Numbered from the stretch's first letter, positions 27,335-35,869 are shown. The stretch: DNA of 64,000 nt from Sulfitobacter sp. 20_GPM-1509m (GCF_000620505.1 NZ_JIBC01000004.1:620001-684000), one strand, 5' to 3'. A program made the numbers and translations. The notes: generated by a model not told the origin, from the letters alone.

Positions 27335-28015
27335 TCAGCGCCGCTGGATCATCGCGCGCAACCGCATCCAGCCGCCCGGCACCACGACCAGGGACAGTAC
27401 AAAACCGCAGGCGAAGCCCGCCAGATCGGCAACCCACTCGTACCCGGTTTCAAAGAAGATACCGAACAACAGTTGCAGCCCCATCAGGACGCCGATCAGC
27501 GAGAACGCCTGAAATTGCTGCCCCCCGGTGCCTGCCAGCCTTTGCCACATCAGGAATGTATAGGCCCCGATCAACCCGTAAACGGCGGGAAACGCCCCGA
27601 TCAGCCAAGGCGCATCCGTAACCAATCCGTACACAACGGCGCCAAAGATGGCCGAGAAGAAAAAGACCACCAGCACCGCCAGTTGCCCCATGACTTCGCC
27701 CACCAGCTTGCCCAGCGCCAACAGGATCACGCCCGCAAACAGCGTGCTGGTGAAACCCGAGTGCACAAAGGGATAGGTAATGAAACGCAACAGGTGTTCC
27801 CACGGGAAAATCCCGTTGGCCACCATCCAGTCAAAGGCGATGCCCGAAAACCCGTAATCGCGCAGCGCCGCCAGCCGCCAGCCCACGGCACCCGGGCCGC
27901 CGATGACACCGGCAGATCCCAGCGACAGCACCGCCTCTACCCCCATGATGGCGGCGAACAGCGCCCAGACGACGGGCGGCAAGGGGTTTACGGGGGGTTG
28001 CATATCGGCGTGCAT
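27335..28015 (-). CDS. Rhomboid-fold membrane protein lacking the protease catalytic residues
   Basis: A 226-residue protein with about six membrane segments aligning over its length with rhomboid proteases such as GlpG. The catalytic GxSG motif is G140-A-F-P143 within GAFPAVYGLIGA, so Phe142 stands where the nucleophile Ser should be. The catalytic His is replaced by D197 in ADLAGFACG (GlpG has H-x-x-G there). Of the H-x4-H-x3-N oxyanion triad, only H85 remains (S90, A94). It should therefore be a pseudoprotease, perhaps a membrane-protein binding or quality-control factor. The ATG at 28015 follows AAGGAG at 8 bases; longer in-frame starts run over the trpS promoter. Divergent from trpS. Confidence 0.82.
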   Translation of the reverse strand: MHADMQPPVNPLPPVVWALFAAIMGVEAVLSLGSAGVIGGPGAVGWRLAALRDYGFSGIAFDWMVANGIFPWEHLLRFITYPFVHSGFTSTLFAGVILLALGKLVGEVMGQLAVLVVFFFSAIFGAVVYGLVTDAPWLIGAFPAVYGLIGAYTFLMWQRLAGTGGQQFQAFSLIGVLMGLQLLFGIFFETGYEWVADLAGFACGFVLSLVVVPGGWMRLRAMIQRR

Positions 28016-28088
28016 CGGTGGCTCTCCTTGACGGGACTTTGGCGCATGGGTAAGCCAGCCACGCACGAATGCCCAGAGGGGAACCCAA

Positions 28089-29117
28089 ATGACTGACGCT
28101 CCTGCATCGCAATTCACACCGCGCGTATTCTCCGGCATCCAGCCGTCGGGCGGTTTGACACTTGGTAACTATCTGGGGGCGCTCAAGCGTTTCTCGGAAA
28201 TGCAGAACGAAGGCCGCGACTGCATCTACTGCATGGTCGACCTTCACGCGATCACCGTCTGGCAAGACCCCGACAAGCTGCGCCACAACACGCGCGAGTT
28301 GACCGCAGGCTTTATCGCCTCGGGCGTCGATCCTGAAAAATCCATCCTGTTCAACCAGTCCGCCGTGCCCGAGCACGCGCAACTGGCGTGGATTTTCAAC
28401 ACCGTGGCCCGCATGGGCTGGATGCAGCGCATGACCCAGTGGAAGGACAAGGCCGGCAAGAATGCCGAAAAAGCCTCGCTCGGGCTGTTCGCCTATCCCG
28501 CACTGATGGCCGCCGACATTCTGGTCTATCACGCGACCCACGTGCCCGTGGGCGAGGACCAGAAACAGCACATCGAGCTGACCCGCGACGTCGCGGCCAA
28601 GTTCAACCACGACTATGGTGTCGATTTTTTCCCGATGACCGAACCCGTGATCGAAGGGGCGGCCACCCGCGTGATGTCCCTGCGCGACGGGTCCAAGAAA
28701 ATGTCGAAATCGGACCCGTCGGACGCCAGCCGCATCAACCTGACCGATGATGCCGACACCATCGCCAAGAAGATCCGCAAGGCCAAGACCGATCCCGACG
28801 CCCTGCCATCGGAGGCAAAGGGGCTGGAAGACCGTCCCGAGGCGCGCAATCTGGTCAATATCTATGCCGCTTTCACCAACAAGACCGTCGATCAGGTGCT
28901 GGCAGAGGTGGGCGGCAAGCAGTTCGGAGAGTTCAAGCCGATGCTGGCCGATCTGGCCGTGGCCAAGCTGTCGCCCATCTCGACCGAGATGGCGCGGTTG
29001 CTGGATGACACCGCCGAGATCGACCGCATTCTGGCACGCGGTGCGGAACAGGCGCGCGAAATCACGGTGCCGATCCTGAAAAAGACCTATGAAATCGTCG
29101 GACTGGTTGGCGCCTGA
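28089..29117 (+). CDS. trpS: Tryptophanyl-tRNA synthetase
   Basis: A 342-residue class I aminoacyl-tRNA synthetase charging tRNA-Trp. The HIGH-equivalent motif is in [18 protein letters not shown] near the N terminus, and KMSKS is residues 204-208 in [11 protein letters not shown]. The [15 protein letters not shown] segment is the specific TrpRS substrate-binding motif. Length is standard. The start follows GAGGGG at 28076-28081. It is divergent from the rhomboid-like gene and ends in a strong terminator hairpin (29146-29175). Confidence 0.98.
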   Translation: MTDAPASQFTPRVFSGIQPSGGLTLGNYLGALKRFSEMQNEGRDCIYCMVDLHAITVWQDPDKLRHNTRELTAGFIASGVDPEKSILFNQSAVPEHAQLAWIFNTVARMGWMQRMTQWKDKAGKNAEKASLGLFAYPALMAADILVYHATHVPVGEDQKQHIELTRDVAAKFNHDYGVDFFPMTEPVIEGAATRVMSLRDGSKKMSKSDPSDASRINLTDDADTIAKKIRKAKTDPDALPSEAKGLEDRPEARNLVNIYAAFTNKTVDQVLAEVGGKQFGEFKPMLADLAVAKLSPISTEMARLLDDTAEIDRILARGAEQAREITVPILKKTYEIVGLVGA

Positions 29118-29145
29118 GCCACCTTCCACGACAGGTCCAAATCAC

Positions 29146-29175
29146 AAAGGGCGGGTGCTGCGGCATCCGCCCTTT
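29146..29175 (+). terminator. Terminator after trpS
   Basis: A 13-bp stem with one G-T pair (AAAGGGCGGGTGC with GCATCCGCCCTTT, 29146-29158 and 29163-29175) and a 4-base TGCG loop lies 28 bp after the trpS stop. The TTT ending of the right arm gives it a short U-like end. It separates trpS from the VOC gene. Confidence 0.8.
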
Positions 29176-29269
29176 GCGCATCTGTGCACCGACCCTGCGC
29201 GCGGTCTCGCCTTTTGTGCGGGCAAGGCGCAGTCTATTTGTAGGTCAACCACAGTCTCAGGAGGCACCC

Positions 29270-29755
29270 ATGCCCGGCAAAGTTCCCGCCGACACCCGCG
29301 TCGGCCACGTCCATCTCAAAGTTTCCGACCTTGATCGGGCCATTGCCTTCTATGGCGATGTGTTGGGCTTTACACTGACCCAACGCTATGGCGCCGAAGC
29401 GGCCTTTCTCGCGGCAGGCGATTATCACCACCACATCGGCCTGAACACATGGCACTCCAAAGGGTCCGGTCCCGCGCCGGACCGCGCGCCGGGTCTATAC
29501 CACTCGGCCTTTGTGTTTCCAGACCGGGCCAGTCTGGGGGCAGCGCTGAAACGTGTTGTCGAGGCGGGAATTCCGCTGGACGGGGCCGCAGACCATGGCG
29601 TGTCCGAAGCCGTCTATCTGCGCGATCCCGATGGCAACGGTGTCGAGCTGTACCGCGACCGCGATCCGGCCGACTGGCCGCGTGATACCGAGGGACGGTT
29701 GAAAATGGTCAACAGCCCGCTTGATGTTCACGCCCTGCTGGCCGAAGCCGCCTGA
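29270..29755 (+). CDS. VOC (glyoxalase/dioxygenase superfamily) protein
   Basis: A 161-residue protein with two beta-alpha-beta-beta-beta modules typical of the vicinal-oxygen-chelate fold. It starts TRVGHVHLKVSDLDRAIAFY, and the likely metal ligands are His in GHVHLKV, His in LYHSAFVF and Glu in GVELYRDR. The pattern resembles catechol-2,3-dioxygenase-like (CatE) family members, but the true substrate is not evident. ATG at 29270 is preceded by AGGAGG at ideal spacing, so the longer in-frame form is rejected. It is followed 76 bp later by a deacetylase-like gene on the same strand. Confidence 0.85.
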   Translation: MPGKVPADTRVGHVHLKVSDLDRAIAFYGDVLGFTLTQRYGAEAAFLAAGDYHHHIGLNTWHSKGSGPAPDRAPGLYHSAFVFPDRASLGAALKRVVEAGIPLDGAADHGVSEAVYLRDPDGNGVELYRDRDPADWPRDTEGRLKMVNSPLDVHALLAEAA

Positions 29756-29831
29756 GCGTGCATTTTTCCGCGCCAGTGCATCGACAATCCTGACGGTCTC
29801 GGCCACCCTGCGGCAAAACAGGAGACAGCAA

Positions 29832-30938
29832 ATGGCGACGGGATTTTTCTGGGACGAACGTACATTCTGGCACGGGGGCGGCAACTATGCCTTTACCCTG
29901 CCCGTCGGCGGGCTGATACAGCCGCTGGCCGCCGGCGGCCTACCCGAAAGCCCCGAGACCAAGCGGCGGCTGGTCAACCTGATGAACGTCACCGGGTTGA
30001 TGGGCGAATTGGACGTGCGCACTGCATCCGAAGCCCCGACCGAGGCATTGCTGCGCGTCCATCCGCAAAGCTATCTGGATACGTTCAAGGAAATGTCCGA
30101 CAACGGCGGCGGTGAGTTGGGCCTGCGCGTGCCGTTCGCCCGTGGCGGCTATGAACTGGCGGCCCTGTCTGCAGGCCTGTCGATGGCCGCGGTCGAGGCG
30201 GTTCTGACGGGCGATGTGCAGAACGCCTATGCGCTCAGCCGCCCGCCCGGGCACCACTGCCTTCCTGATTATCCCAACGGCTTCTGCCTGATGGCCAACA
30301 TCGCCATCGCCATCGAGGCCGCCAAGGCCAAGGGACTGGCGGGGCGCGTCGCCGTGCTGGACTGGGACGTGCACCACGGCAACGGCACCGAGGCGATTTT
30401 CTATGACCGCGACGACGTGCTGACACTCTCGTTCCACCAGGAGGGCAACTATCCGCTGGACACCGGCGCGCTGGCCGACCGTGGCAAGGGTGCGGGCGAA
30501 GGGTATAACATCAACCTGCCACTGCCTGCAGGGGCGGGTCATACCGCCTATTTGCACGCGATGGACCGCGTGGCCATTCCTGCAATCCGCGATTTTGCGC
30601 CTGATATCATTATCATCGCCAGCGGCTATGACGCCTCGGCGGTCGATCCGTTGGCGCGGATGATTGCAACGGCGGACACCTACCGGCAGATGACCCACAA
30701 GGTCAAAGACCTGGCCGCCGAGGTTTGCGATGGCAAGCTGGTGCTGGTCCACGAGGGCGGCTATTCCGAGGTTTACGTCCCCTTCTGCGCCCATGCCGCA
30801 ATCGAGGCCATGTCAGGCAGTGCCATCAAACTGGCGGATCCCTTCGGCGTGACCTTTGAAGTGCGCCAACCGGGCGCGCGTTTCGATGCCTTCCTGATCG
30901 CCGAGATCGACCGGATGGCGGACGAACTGGGCCTTTAA
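29832..30938 (+). CDS. Class II histone-deacetylase-like amidohydrolase
   Basis: A 368-residue member of the arginase/deacetylase superfamily. Active-site motifs: SRPPGHHCLPDYPNGFC (tandem His), AVLDWDVHHGNGTEAIFYD (zinc Asp and His), and ASGYDASAVDPLARM (second zinc Asp). Bacterial homologues (HdaH/HDAC-like, acetylpolyamine amidohydrolases) deacetylate small acetylated amines or amides rather than histones. The bacterial substrate here is unknown. The ATG at 29832 follows AGGAG at 8 bases. It lies between a VOC protein and a nitroreductase, which gives no pathway clue. Confidence 0.9.
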   Translation: MATGFFWDERTFWHGGGNYAFTLPVGGLIQPLAAGGLPESPETKRRLVNLMNVTGLMGELDVRTASEAPTEALLRVHPQSYLDTFKEMSDNGGGELGLRVPFARGGYELAALSAGLSMAAVEAVLTGDVQNAYALSRPPGHHCLPDYPNGFCLMANIAIAIEAAKAKGLAGRVAVLDWDVHHGNGTEAIFYDRDDVLTLSFHQEGNYPLDTGALADRGKGAGEGYNINLPLPAGAGHTAYLHAMDRVAIPAIRDFAPDIIIIASGYDASAVDPLARMIATADTYRQMTHKVKDLAAEVCDGKLVLVHEGGYSEVYVPFCAHAAIEAMSGSAIKLADPFGVTFEVRQPGARFDAFLIAEIDRMADELGL

Positions 30939-31011
30939 TCCGCACGCAGCCCTTGACGGCGCGGCCTGCAATGACGACATGCAACCTGACGAATGTAAAA
31001 GATCGTAACAT

Positions 31012-31590
31012 ATGCCCGAATCTGATCTCACTGCCCTGAATTTCCTGCTGACCCGCCGCAGCCGCCCGGCCAAGACGCTGACAACGCCGGTGCCTGACCG
31101 TGCCGCCTTGGATGAGCTGCTGACCGCAGCCGCCCGCACGCCGGACCATGGCAAGCTGGAGCCGTGGCGGTTTATCGTGATCGAAAAAACCGCGATGCCA
31201 CGCCTTGCCGATCTGGCCGAGACGCGGGGCAAGGTGCTGGGGCTGGACGACGAACAGATCGGCAAGGGTCGCAGCCAGTTCGACATGGGACATCTGGCCG
31301 TCGCCGTGATAGAGGTGCATGTGCCCTCGCCCAAGATCCCGGCGCTGGAACAGACCTACTCTGCCGGGGCCGTGTGCCTGTCGCTGCTGAACGCGGCGCT
31401 GGCAGCGGGCTGGGGGGCCAACTGGCTGTCGGGCTGGCCCAGCCATGACCGTGTGTTCATGCAAGAAGCCTTCAAGCTGAAAGACAACGAACGCATCGCG
31501 GGGCTGATCCACATTGGCACCGAAACCACCGCACCGCCCGAGCGTCCGCGCCCGGACATAGCGGCCAAGACCACATGGCTGTCCGAATGA
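31012..31590 (+). CDS. Nitroreductase family protein (YdjA-like)
   Basis: A 192-residue FMN-dependent nitroreductase-fold protein of the short, YdjA type: LLTRRSRPAKTLTTPVPDRA near the N terminus (FMN phosphate-binding Arg residues), ARTPDHGKLEPWRFIVIE, and YSAGAVCLSLLNAALAAGWGANW. Such enzymes reduce nitro groups, quinones or unknown compounds with NAD(P)H; the physiological substrate is not predictable. The stop TGA overlaps the start of the next gene (ATGA at 31587-31590). Confidence 0.9.
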   Translation: MPESDLTALNFLLTRRSRPAKTLTTPVPDRAALDELLTAAARTPDHGKLEPWRFIVIEKTAMPRLADLAETRGKVLGLDDEQIGKGRSQFDMGHLAVAVIEVHVPSPKIPALEQTYSAGAVCLSLLNAALAAGWGANWLSGWPSHDRVFMQEAFKLKDNERIAGLIHIGTETTAPPERPRPDIAAKTTWLSE

Positions 31591-32327
31591 TTTTCGCGTC
31601 TTTCTTTGCCGCCCTCGGGCAGATCGGCGACCCGCGCTTTCGCCGGGTGCTGTTGTTGGGGATCGCGCTGACGATCGTGCTGCTGGTGGCCTTTACCACG
31701 GGGCTGGTCTGGCTGGTCGATGCCCTGACCGCGGACAGCGTGGATGCCCCGATCGTGGGCGAGATCACATGGCTGGACGACATCCTGAGCTGGGGTTCGG
31801 TGCTGCTGATGCTGATCCTGTCGGTGTTCCTGATGGTACCCGTCGCCTCGGCCATCACGTCGATGTTTCTGGACGAAGTGGCCCAGGCGGTCGAGGACGA
31901 ACACTATCCCGACCTGCCGCCTGCGTTAAACGTGCCCTTTGGCGACGCGGTGCGCGATACGGTCAACTTTCTGGGGGTGCTGATCGGTGCCAACCTGCTG
32001 GCGATCATTGTCTATGTGATACTGACCCTCATGCTGATGCCCTTCCTGACGCCCGTCGTCTTTTGGGCGCTGAACGGCTATCTGCTGGGGCGTGAATATT
32101 TCACACTGGCCGCCATGCGCCGGATCGGGCGCGAACGGGCCCGTGACATGCGCAGCCAGCACAGCGGAACCATCTTTATCGCAGGTTTCCTGATGGCGAT
32201 TCCGTTGTCAGTGCCCCTGGTGAACCTGCTGATCCCGATTCTGGGCGCCGCGACCTTTACCCATTTGTTCCATCGGTTGCAGATGGCGGGGCCATCCGCT
32301 CGAACCAGTCAATATCGCGCAAGGTAA
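31587..32327 (+). CDS. EI24 domain (CysZ-like) membrane protein
   Basis: A 246-residue protein with about five or six hydrophobic segments; it starts MIFASFFAALGQIGDPRFRR, contains FLDEVAQAVEDEHYPDLPP and ends with a hydrophobic LMAIPLSVPLVNLLIPILGA region, the layout of the EI24/CysZ family. CysZ transports sulphate in E. coli, but many alphaproteobacterial members are uncharacterised. ATG at 31587 is chosen because it overlaps the nitroreductase stop. The last 71 bp overlap the end of the convergent DUF1467 gene. Confidence 0.82.
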   Translation: MIFASFFAALGQIGDPRFRRVLLLGIALTIVLLVAFTTGLVWLVDALTADSVDAPIVGEITWLDDILSWGSVLLMLILSVFLMVPVASAITSMFLDEVAQAVEDEHYPDLPPALNVPFGDAVRDTVNFLGVLIGANLLAIIVYVILTLMLMPFLTPVVFWALNGYLLGREYFTLAAMRRIGRERARDMRSQHSGTIFIAGFLMAIPLSVPLVNLLIPILGAATFTHLFHRLQMAGPSARTSQYRAR

Positions 32328-32553
32328 TCATCCCGGACAGGATGATCGTCGCAACGATGGCCCAGATCACTGCGGCGACACCTGTGGTGATCCACGCCTT
32401 TTTCTTCAGGTTGTGAACCTCGGGCGCGCCGGCATGGGTGCCGGGCACGATCTCACCCACGTCACCCTGGGTTTGAACGCGAATCGGCAGGACGATCAGG
32501 AAGGTCATGAACCAGATCACTGCGAACAGAACGAGACCGGAAACGGGACCCAT
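32257..32553 (-). CDS. DUF1467 family small membrane protein
   Basis: A 98-residue protein with two membrane helices (about 3-22 and 54-74), a soluble loop with QGDVGEIVPGTHAGAPEVH and a short charged tail. This matches DUF1467, found widely in alphaproteobacteria next to the methylmalonyl-CoA epimerase gene, as here (TGATG overlap with mce). The function is unknown. Its 3' end overlaps the convergent EI24 gene by 71 bp, which is a sizeable overlap of two coding regions. Confidence 0.85.
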   Translation of the reverse strand: MGPVSGLVLFAVIWFMTFLIVLPIRVQTQGDVGEIVPGTHAGAPEVHNLKKKAWITTGVAAVIWAIVATIILSGMITLRDIDWFERMAPPSATDGTNG

Positions 32554-32957
32554 CAGACTTGCTCGAGTTCTGTGAGGGTGCCGTTCATATCCTTGGGATG
32601 CAGGAAGATCACCGGCTTGCCATGGGCTCCGATCTTGGGTTCGCCATCGCCCAGAACCCGCAGGCCGCTGGCCTTGAGGTGGTCGCGGGCGGCGATGATG
32701 TCATCCACCTCGTAGCAGACATGATGGATGCCGCCTGAGGGATTCTTGTCCAGAAAGCCCTGGATCGGGCTGTTTTCGCCCAAGGGGTAGAGCAATTCGA
32801 TCTTCGTGTTCGGCAGTTCGATGAACACGACCGTGACGCCGTGATCGGGTTCGTCCTGTGGCGCGCCGACCTTGGCGCCCAACGCGGTGCGGTATTGCTC
32901 TGACGCGGCCTCGAGGTCCGGCACAGCGATGGCAACGTGGTTCAGGCGTCCGATCAT
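32553..32957 (-). CDS. mce: Methylmalonyl-CoA epimerase
   Basis: A 134-residue VOC-fold enzyme interconverting (2R)- and (2S)-methylmalonyl-CoA in propionate/odd-chain acid degradation. It starts MIGRLNHVAIAVPDLEAASE and contains FIELPNTKIELLYPLG, the GGIHHVCYEVDD motif and PKIGAHGKPVIFLHPKDMNG; the His and Glu metal ligands (LNHVAIAV, KIELLYP, IHHVCYE, the end region LTELEQV) are present. Coupled to DUF1467 by a TGATG overlap. The mutase genes are not in the window. Confidence 0.95.
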   Translation of the reverse strand: MIGRLNHVAIAVPDLEAASEQYRTALGAKVGAPQDEPDHGVTVVFIELPNTKIELLYPLGENSPIQGFLDKNPSGGIHHVCYEVDDIIAARDHLKASGLRVLGDGEPKIGAHGKPVIFLHPKDMNGTLTELEQV

Positions 32958-33026
32958 GGCAAATCTCCCGTATGATGCTGGCTGCTGTTATGCGCAGCTT
33001 GGCTGCTGGGTGCAAGCGACGCACCG

Positions 33027-33061
33027 ACGCAGGGGGCCGCCCTGCGTTAACGGCCTGTTAG
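33027..33061 (+). promoter_or_regulatory. CtrA-like site TTAA-N7-TTAG plus hairpin before the response regulator gene
   Basis: TTAACGGCCTGTTAG at 33047-33061 is TTAA-N7-TTAG, one base from the CtrA full-site consensus, 45 bp before the response regulator start. Just upstream is an 8-bp inverted repeat ACGCAGGG/CCCTGCGT (33027-33034 and 33040-33047) whose right arm touches the site. The gap also serves the divergent mce gene. Binding by CtrA is an inference from the motif alone. Confidence 0.35.
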
Positions 33062-33105
33062 GCAAGTCGCGCTAGCCTCGGTCCAGCAATCAAAGGACCG
33101 CCGTC

Positions 33106-33825
33106 ATGGACACCATCGACCCTTTCAAACCGCACCTGCCCGCCCCCACGACCGCGCGCCCGCTGTTGGGGCTGACCGTTCTGGCCGTTGAAGACAGCCG
33201 TTTCGCCTGCGAGGCGCTGCGCCTGTTGTGCCTGCGCAGCGGGGCCCGCATCCGGCGTGCCGACAGCTTGCGCGCGGCGCGGCGTCACCTTCGGGTCTAT
33301 CGTCCGACCGTGGTGATCATTGATCTGGGCCTGCCGGACGGCAACGGCGTGGACCTGATACAAGGGTTGTCCACCGCCGCCCCCCGCCCCGAGGTGATCC
33401 TCGGCACCTCCGGCGACAACTTTGGTCAGGCCGAGGCGATGGCGGCCGGTGCGGACGGCTTTATCGAAAAGCCGATCACCTCACTGGGGCTGTTCCAAAG
33501 CAAGATCCTGTCACTGCTGCCGGCAGAACGCCGCCCCGATGGACCGCGCACCGTGTCCATGGAGGAAGTGTACCCTGACCCGATTGCCTTGCAGGATGAC
33601 CTGGCCCATGTGGCCGACGTGCTGGAGGATCGCGAAGACGACCGCACGCTGGATTATGTCGCCCAATTCCTGTCCGGCGTGGCGCGCAGTGCCAAGGACG
33701 GCCCATTGCAAAAGGCTGCCGAAGCTTTGGCACAGAAACGCGCCGCGGGTCAGCCCGCCATGTCCGAGGCGGCTGTTCTGGCGGGATTGGTTCAGGACCG
33801 CCTGAACCAGCGCGTTGCCATCTAA
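33106..33825 (+). CDS. Orphan response regulator (receiver domain plus uncharacterised C-terminal domain)
   Basis: A 239-residue protein. The receiver domain is about residues 22-138 with acidic pair E29-D30 (AVEDSRF), phosphoacceptor D73 (VVIIDLGLPDGNG), switch T101/S102 and K122 in FIEKP. The first 20 residues are Pro-rich. The C-terminal 100 residues are helical and acidic (ALQDDLAHVADVLEDREDD) with no DNA-binding or enzymatic motif that I recognise. No histidine kinase is adjacent. It may act by protein interaction. A near-consensus CtrA motif lies 45 bp upstream. The gene ends 64 bp from a convergent acetyltransferase. Confidence 0.88.
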   Translation: MDTIDPFKPHLPAPTTARPLLGLTVLAVEDSRFACEALRLLCLRSGARIRRADSLRAARRHLRVYRPTVVIIDLGLPDGNGVDLIQGLSTAAPRPEVILGTSGDNFGQAEAMAAGADGFIEKPITSLGLFQSKILSLLPAERRPDGPRTVSMEEVYPDPIALQDDLAHVADVLEDREDDRTLDYVAQFLSGVARSAKDGPLQKAAEALAQKRAAGQPAMSEAAVLAGLVQDRLNQRVAI

Positions 33826-33889
33826 GCAGGTGCGGGTGGCCGATGGTCGGACAAAACCGGCACTTTGGACACTTTAGCCTGTCGCGCGC

Positions 33890-34615
33890 CTAAAGCGTGG
33901 GGTCAGTTGCCACACGCACCAATGCCGTCAGATCCGACAGACGTTCAATCTGGTGACCCTCTTCGTTAAAGTTCGACGGGTCCAGCCAGACACGAAACGC
34001 CTCTTTCAACGCGGGCCATTCCTTGTCAATCGCAGCAAACCAGGCGGTGTCACGATTGCGCCCCTTGTAGACTGTCGCCTGCCGGAAGGTGCCTTCGTAG
34101 CTGAGCCCCAACCGTTGCCCGGCGCGTCGCGACGGCACATTCAGCGCATCGCATTTCCACTCGAACCGGCGATAGCCTGCCTCGAACGCCCATTGCATTG
34201 TCAGGAACAATGCCTCGGTCGCGACGGGCGTGCGCTGCAAAGCCGGGGAAAAATTGATGTGCCCCACTTCAATGGAACCGGCGGCGGGGTCAATGCGCAG
34301 CAAGCTGAGAACGCCATCAAAGTGCCCCGTTGCCAGATTGCGCACGGCAAAGAAAACCGGATCGCTTTTGTCCGTCACGCTGTGCACCCAGCGATGATAC
34401 TGCGCAGAGGATGAAAACGGCCCGTAGGGCAGATAATCCCAGACATGATCCTCGCCCTCGTAGGCGCGAAACAGCAAGGCCGCGTGTTTCTCCGCGTTCA
34501 GCGGTTCAAGGGCAGCATAACGCCCGGTCATCACGGCCCCTTCGGGCGTGGCGGGCGGTGTCCAGTTTGGCACCGGAGCGCCGAATTGCGGGCTGTCTGA
34601 AGGGCGTGTGTTCAT
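33890..34615 (-). CDS. GNAT family N-acetyltransferase (RimJ/RimL-like)
   Basis: A 241-residue acetyltransferase of the RimJ/RimL-type (Acetyltransf_3) group: AALEPLNAEKHAALLFRAY, DPVFFAVRNLATGHFDGVLS (beta strands of the fold), IEVGHINFSPALQRTPVATE, where the acetyl-CoA loop lies, and YRRFEWKCDALNVPSRRAGQ followed by LGLSYEGTFRQA, typical of this group. Its acceptor (ribosomal protein N terminus, other protein or a small molecule) cannot be told from sequence. It stands alone, convergent with the response regulator gene. Confidence 0.88.
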   Translation of the reverse strand: MNTRPSDSPQFGAPVPNWTPPATPEGAVMTGRYAALEPLNAEKHAALLFRAYEGEDHVWDYLPYGPFSSSAQYHRWVHSVTDKSDPVFFAVRNLATGHFDGVLSLLRIDPAAGSIEVGHINFSPALQRTPVATEALFLTMQWAFEAGYRRFEWKCDALNVPSRRAGQRLGLSYEGTFRQATVYKGRNRDTAWFAAIDKEWPALKEAFRVWLDPSNFNEEGHQIERLSDLTALVRVATDPTL

Positions 34616-34666
34616 ATCCCGAATCTATAGGCGGAACACAGCCGACCGCCAAGCGGGATTTGATCC

Positions 34667-35869
34667 TTATAAAACGATCCCCGGATTGCTGCCCATATCC
34701 AGCCCCGGAAAAATCACCCGTTCCAGCGTGGCTTTGTCCAGACCGGTCATCGCCTGCATGATCCATGCAGCGTGGGCGCGAACGTCACGGGTCGGCATCA
34801 GGTCGCGGCCTTCGTACAGATCCGATTCTCTCAGCCCCGGCCAGTCGCCATAGACTTTGCCACCCTTGATCGCGCCGCCCGCCATCACCATCAGCCCGCC
34901 GGTCCCGTGATCGGTGCCACCGGTGCCGTTCTCGCGCGCTGTGCGGCCGAACTCGGTCATCGCAACGACAGCGGTCTTGCCCCAGACAGGGCCGGTCAGT
35001 TCCTGTTTCAGATGCACCAGCGTATCGGACAGCTCGCCCAAGGCCGCTTTCAATCCGCGTTCCTGAAAGCGGTGGGTGTCCCAGCCGTTCAGCGAAAAGG
35101 ACGCAACTCGCGCATCCTCGCGCAGGCGCTTGGCGGCGAATTCTGCGATTTTCAGATGCTGGCCGCCCTTGCGGATTTCCTGCATATCCCGCGCCATATT
35201 GCCCGACATCGCAGGCGCATCCGCCGCAGACAACAACGCCGCCTCGGCCAGAGCCGCATGCATCGCCGGATCGCTTTCCGAGATCATGCCCAGCAGGCGT
35301 TCTGCCTGAGGGCTGAGGCTGAGCGTCGCCTCGGGGGTCCAGTTCGCCACGGGCGCCTTGCCCTTGAGGATCGGCATTTCGCTCATACCGATGGCATAGG
35401 CGGTGTCGGCCTCGACACCCGGCACCTCTTGCAGCATCCGGTTCAACCAACCGTCGCGCACACCACCTTGCAGCGTGTCTGTGCCTGCTTCCAGCACGTC
35501 TTGCCCGTCGAAATGGCTGCGCTTGTCGCGGTATGGCGTGCTGACCGCATGGGCAAAGCCCAGCTCGCCCGCCTTCCACATGGGCGCCAGTGCCGCCATC
35601 GCCGGGTGCAGCGCAAAGAACCCGTCCAGATCCATCGCACCGTTCTGCGGACCGCCCGCAAGACTGCTGCGCAGGCCCGCATAGCTGGCGTCGCCATAAG
35701 GCTGCACCGCGTCCAGCCCGTCCATCGCCCCGCGCAGGATGATGACAATCAGCCGCGTGTCCCAGGGGGCCGCGGCAAAGGTGACCGGCGTCAGCAGCGG
35801 GCTGGCCGCCAGCGAACAGCCCAAAACCGCAGAGCGGGTCAGAAAAAAGCGGCGCGTAAGATCGGTCAT
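34667..35869 (-). CDS. DUF1501 domain protein with Tat signal
   Basis: A 400-residue protein with a twin-arginine type leader (TRRFFLTRSAVLGCSLAASP, RR at about 6-7) and a sulphatase/alkaline-phosphatase-like DUF1501 domain: LIVIILRGAMDGLDAVQPYG, HFDGQDVLEAG, VVAMTEFGRTARENGTGGTD and HGTGGLMVMAGGAIKGG. The Asp/His residues of these motifs resemble a metallohydrolase site. It should be periplasmic or exported folded. Function is unknown. It begins 11 bp after a DUF1800 gene; the DUF1800-DUF1501 pair recurs across many bacteria and presumably works together. Confidence 0.9.
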   Translation of the reverse strand: MTDLTRRFFLTRSAVLGCSLAASPLLTPVTFAAAPWDTRLIVIILRGAMDGLDAVQPYGDASYAGLRSSLAGGPQNGAMDLDGFFALHPAMAALAPMWKAGELGFAHAVSTPYRDKRSHFDGQDVLEAGTDTLQGGVRDGWLNRMLQEVPGVEADTAYAIGMSEMPILKGKAPVANWTPEATLSLSPQAERLLGMISESDPAMHAALAEAALLSAADAPAMSGNMARDMQEIRKGGQHLKIAEFAAKRLREDARVASFSLNGWDTHRFQERGLKAALGELSDTLVHLKQELTGPVWGKTAVVAMTEFGRTARENGTGGTDHGTGGLMVMAGGAIKGGKVYGDWPGLRESDLYEGRDLMPTRDVRAHAAWIMQAMTGLDKATLERVIFPGLDMGSNPGIVL

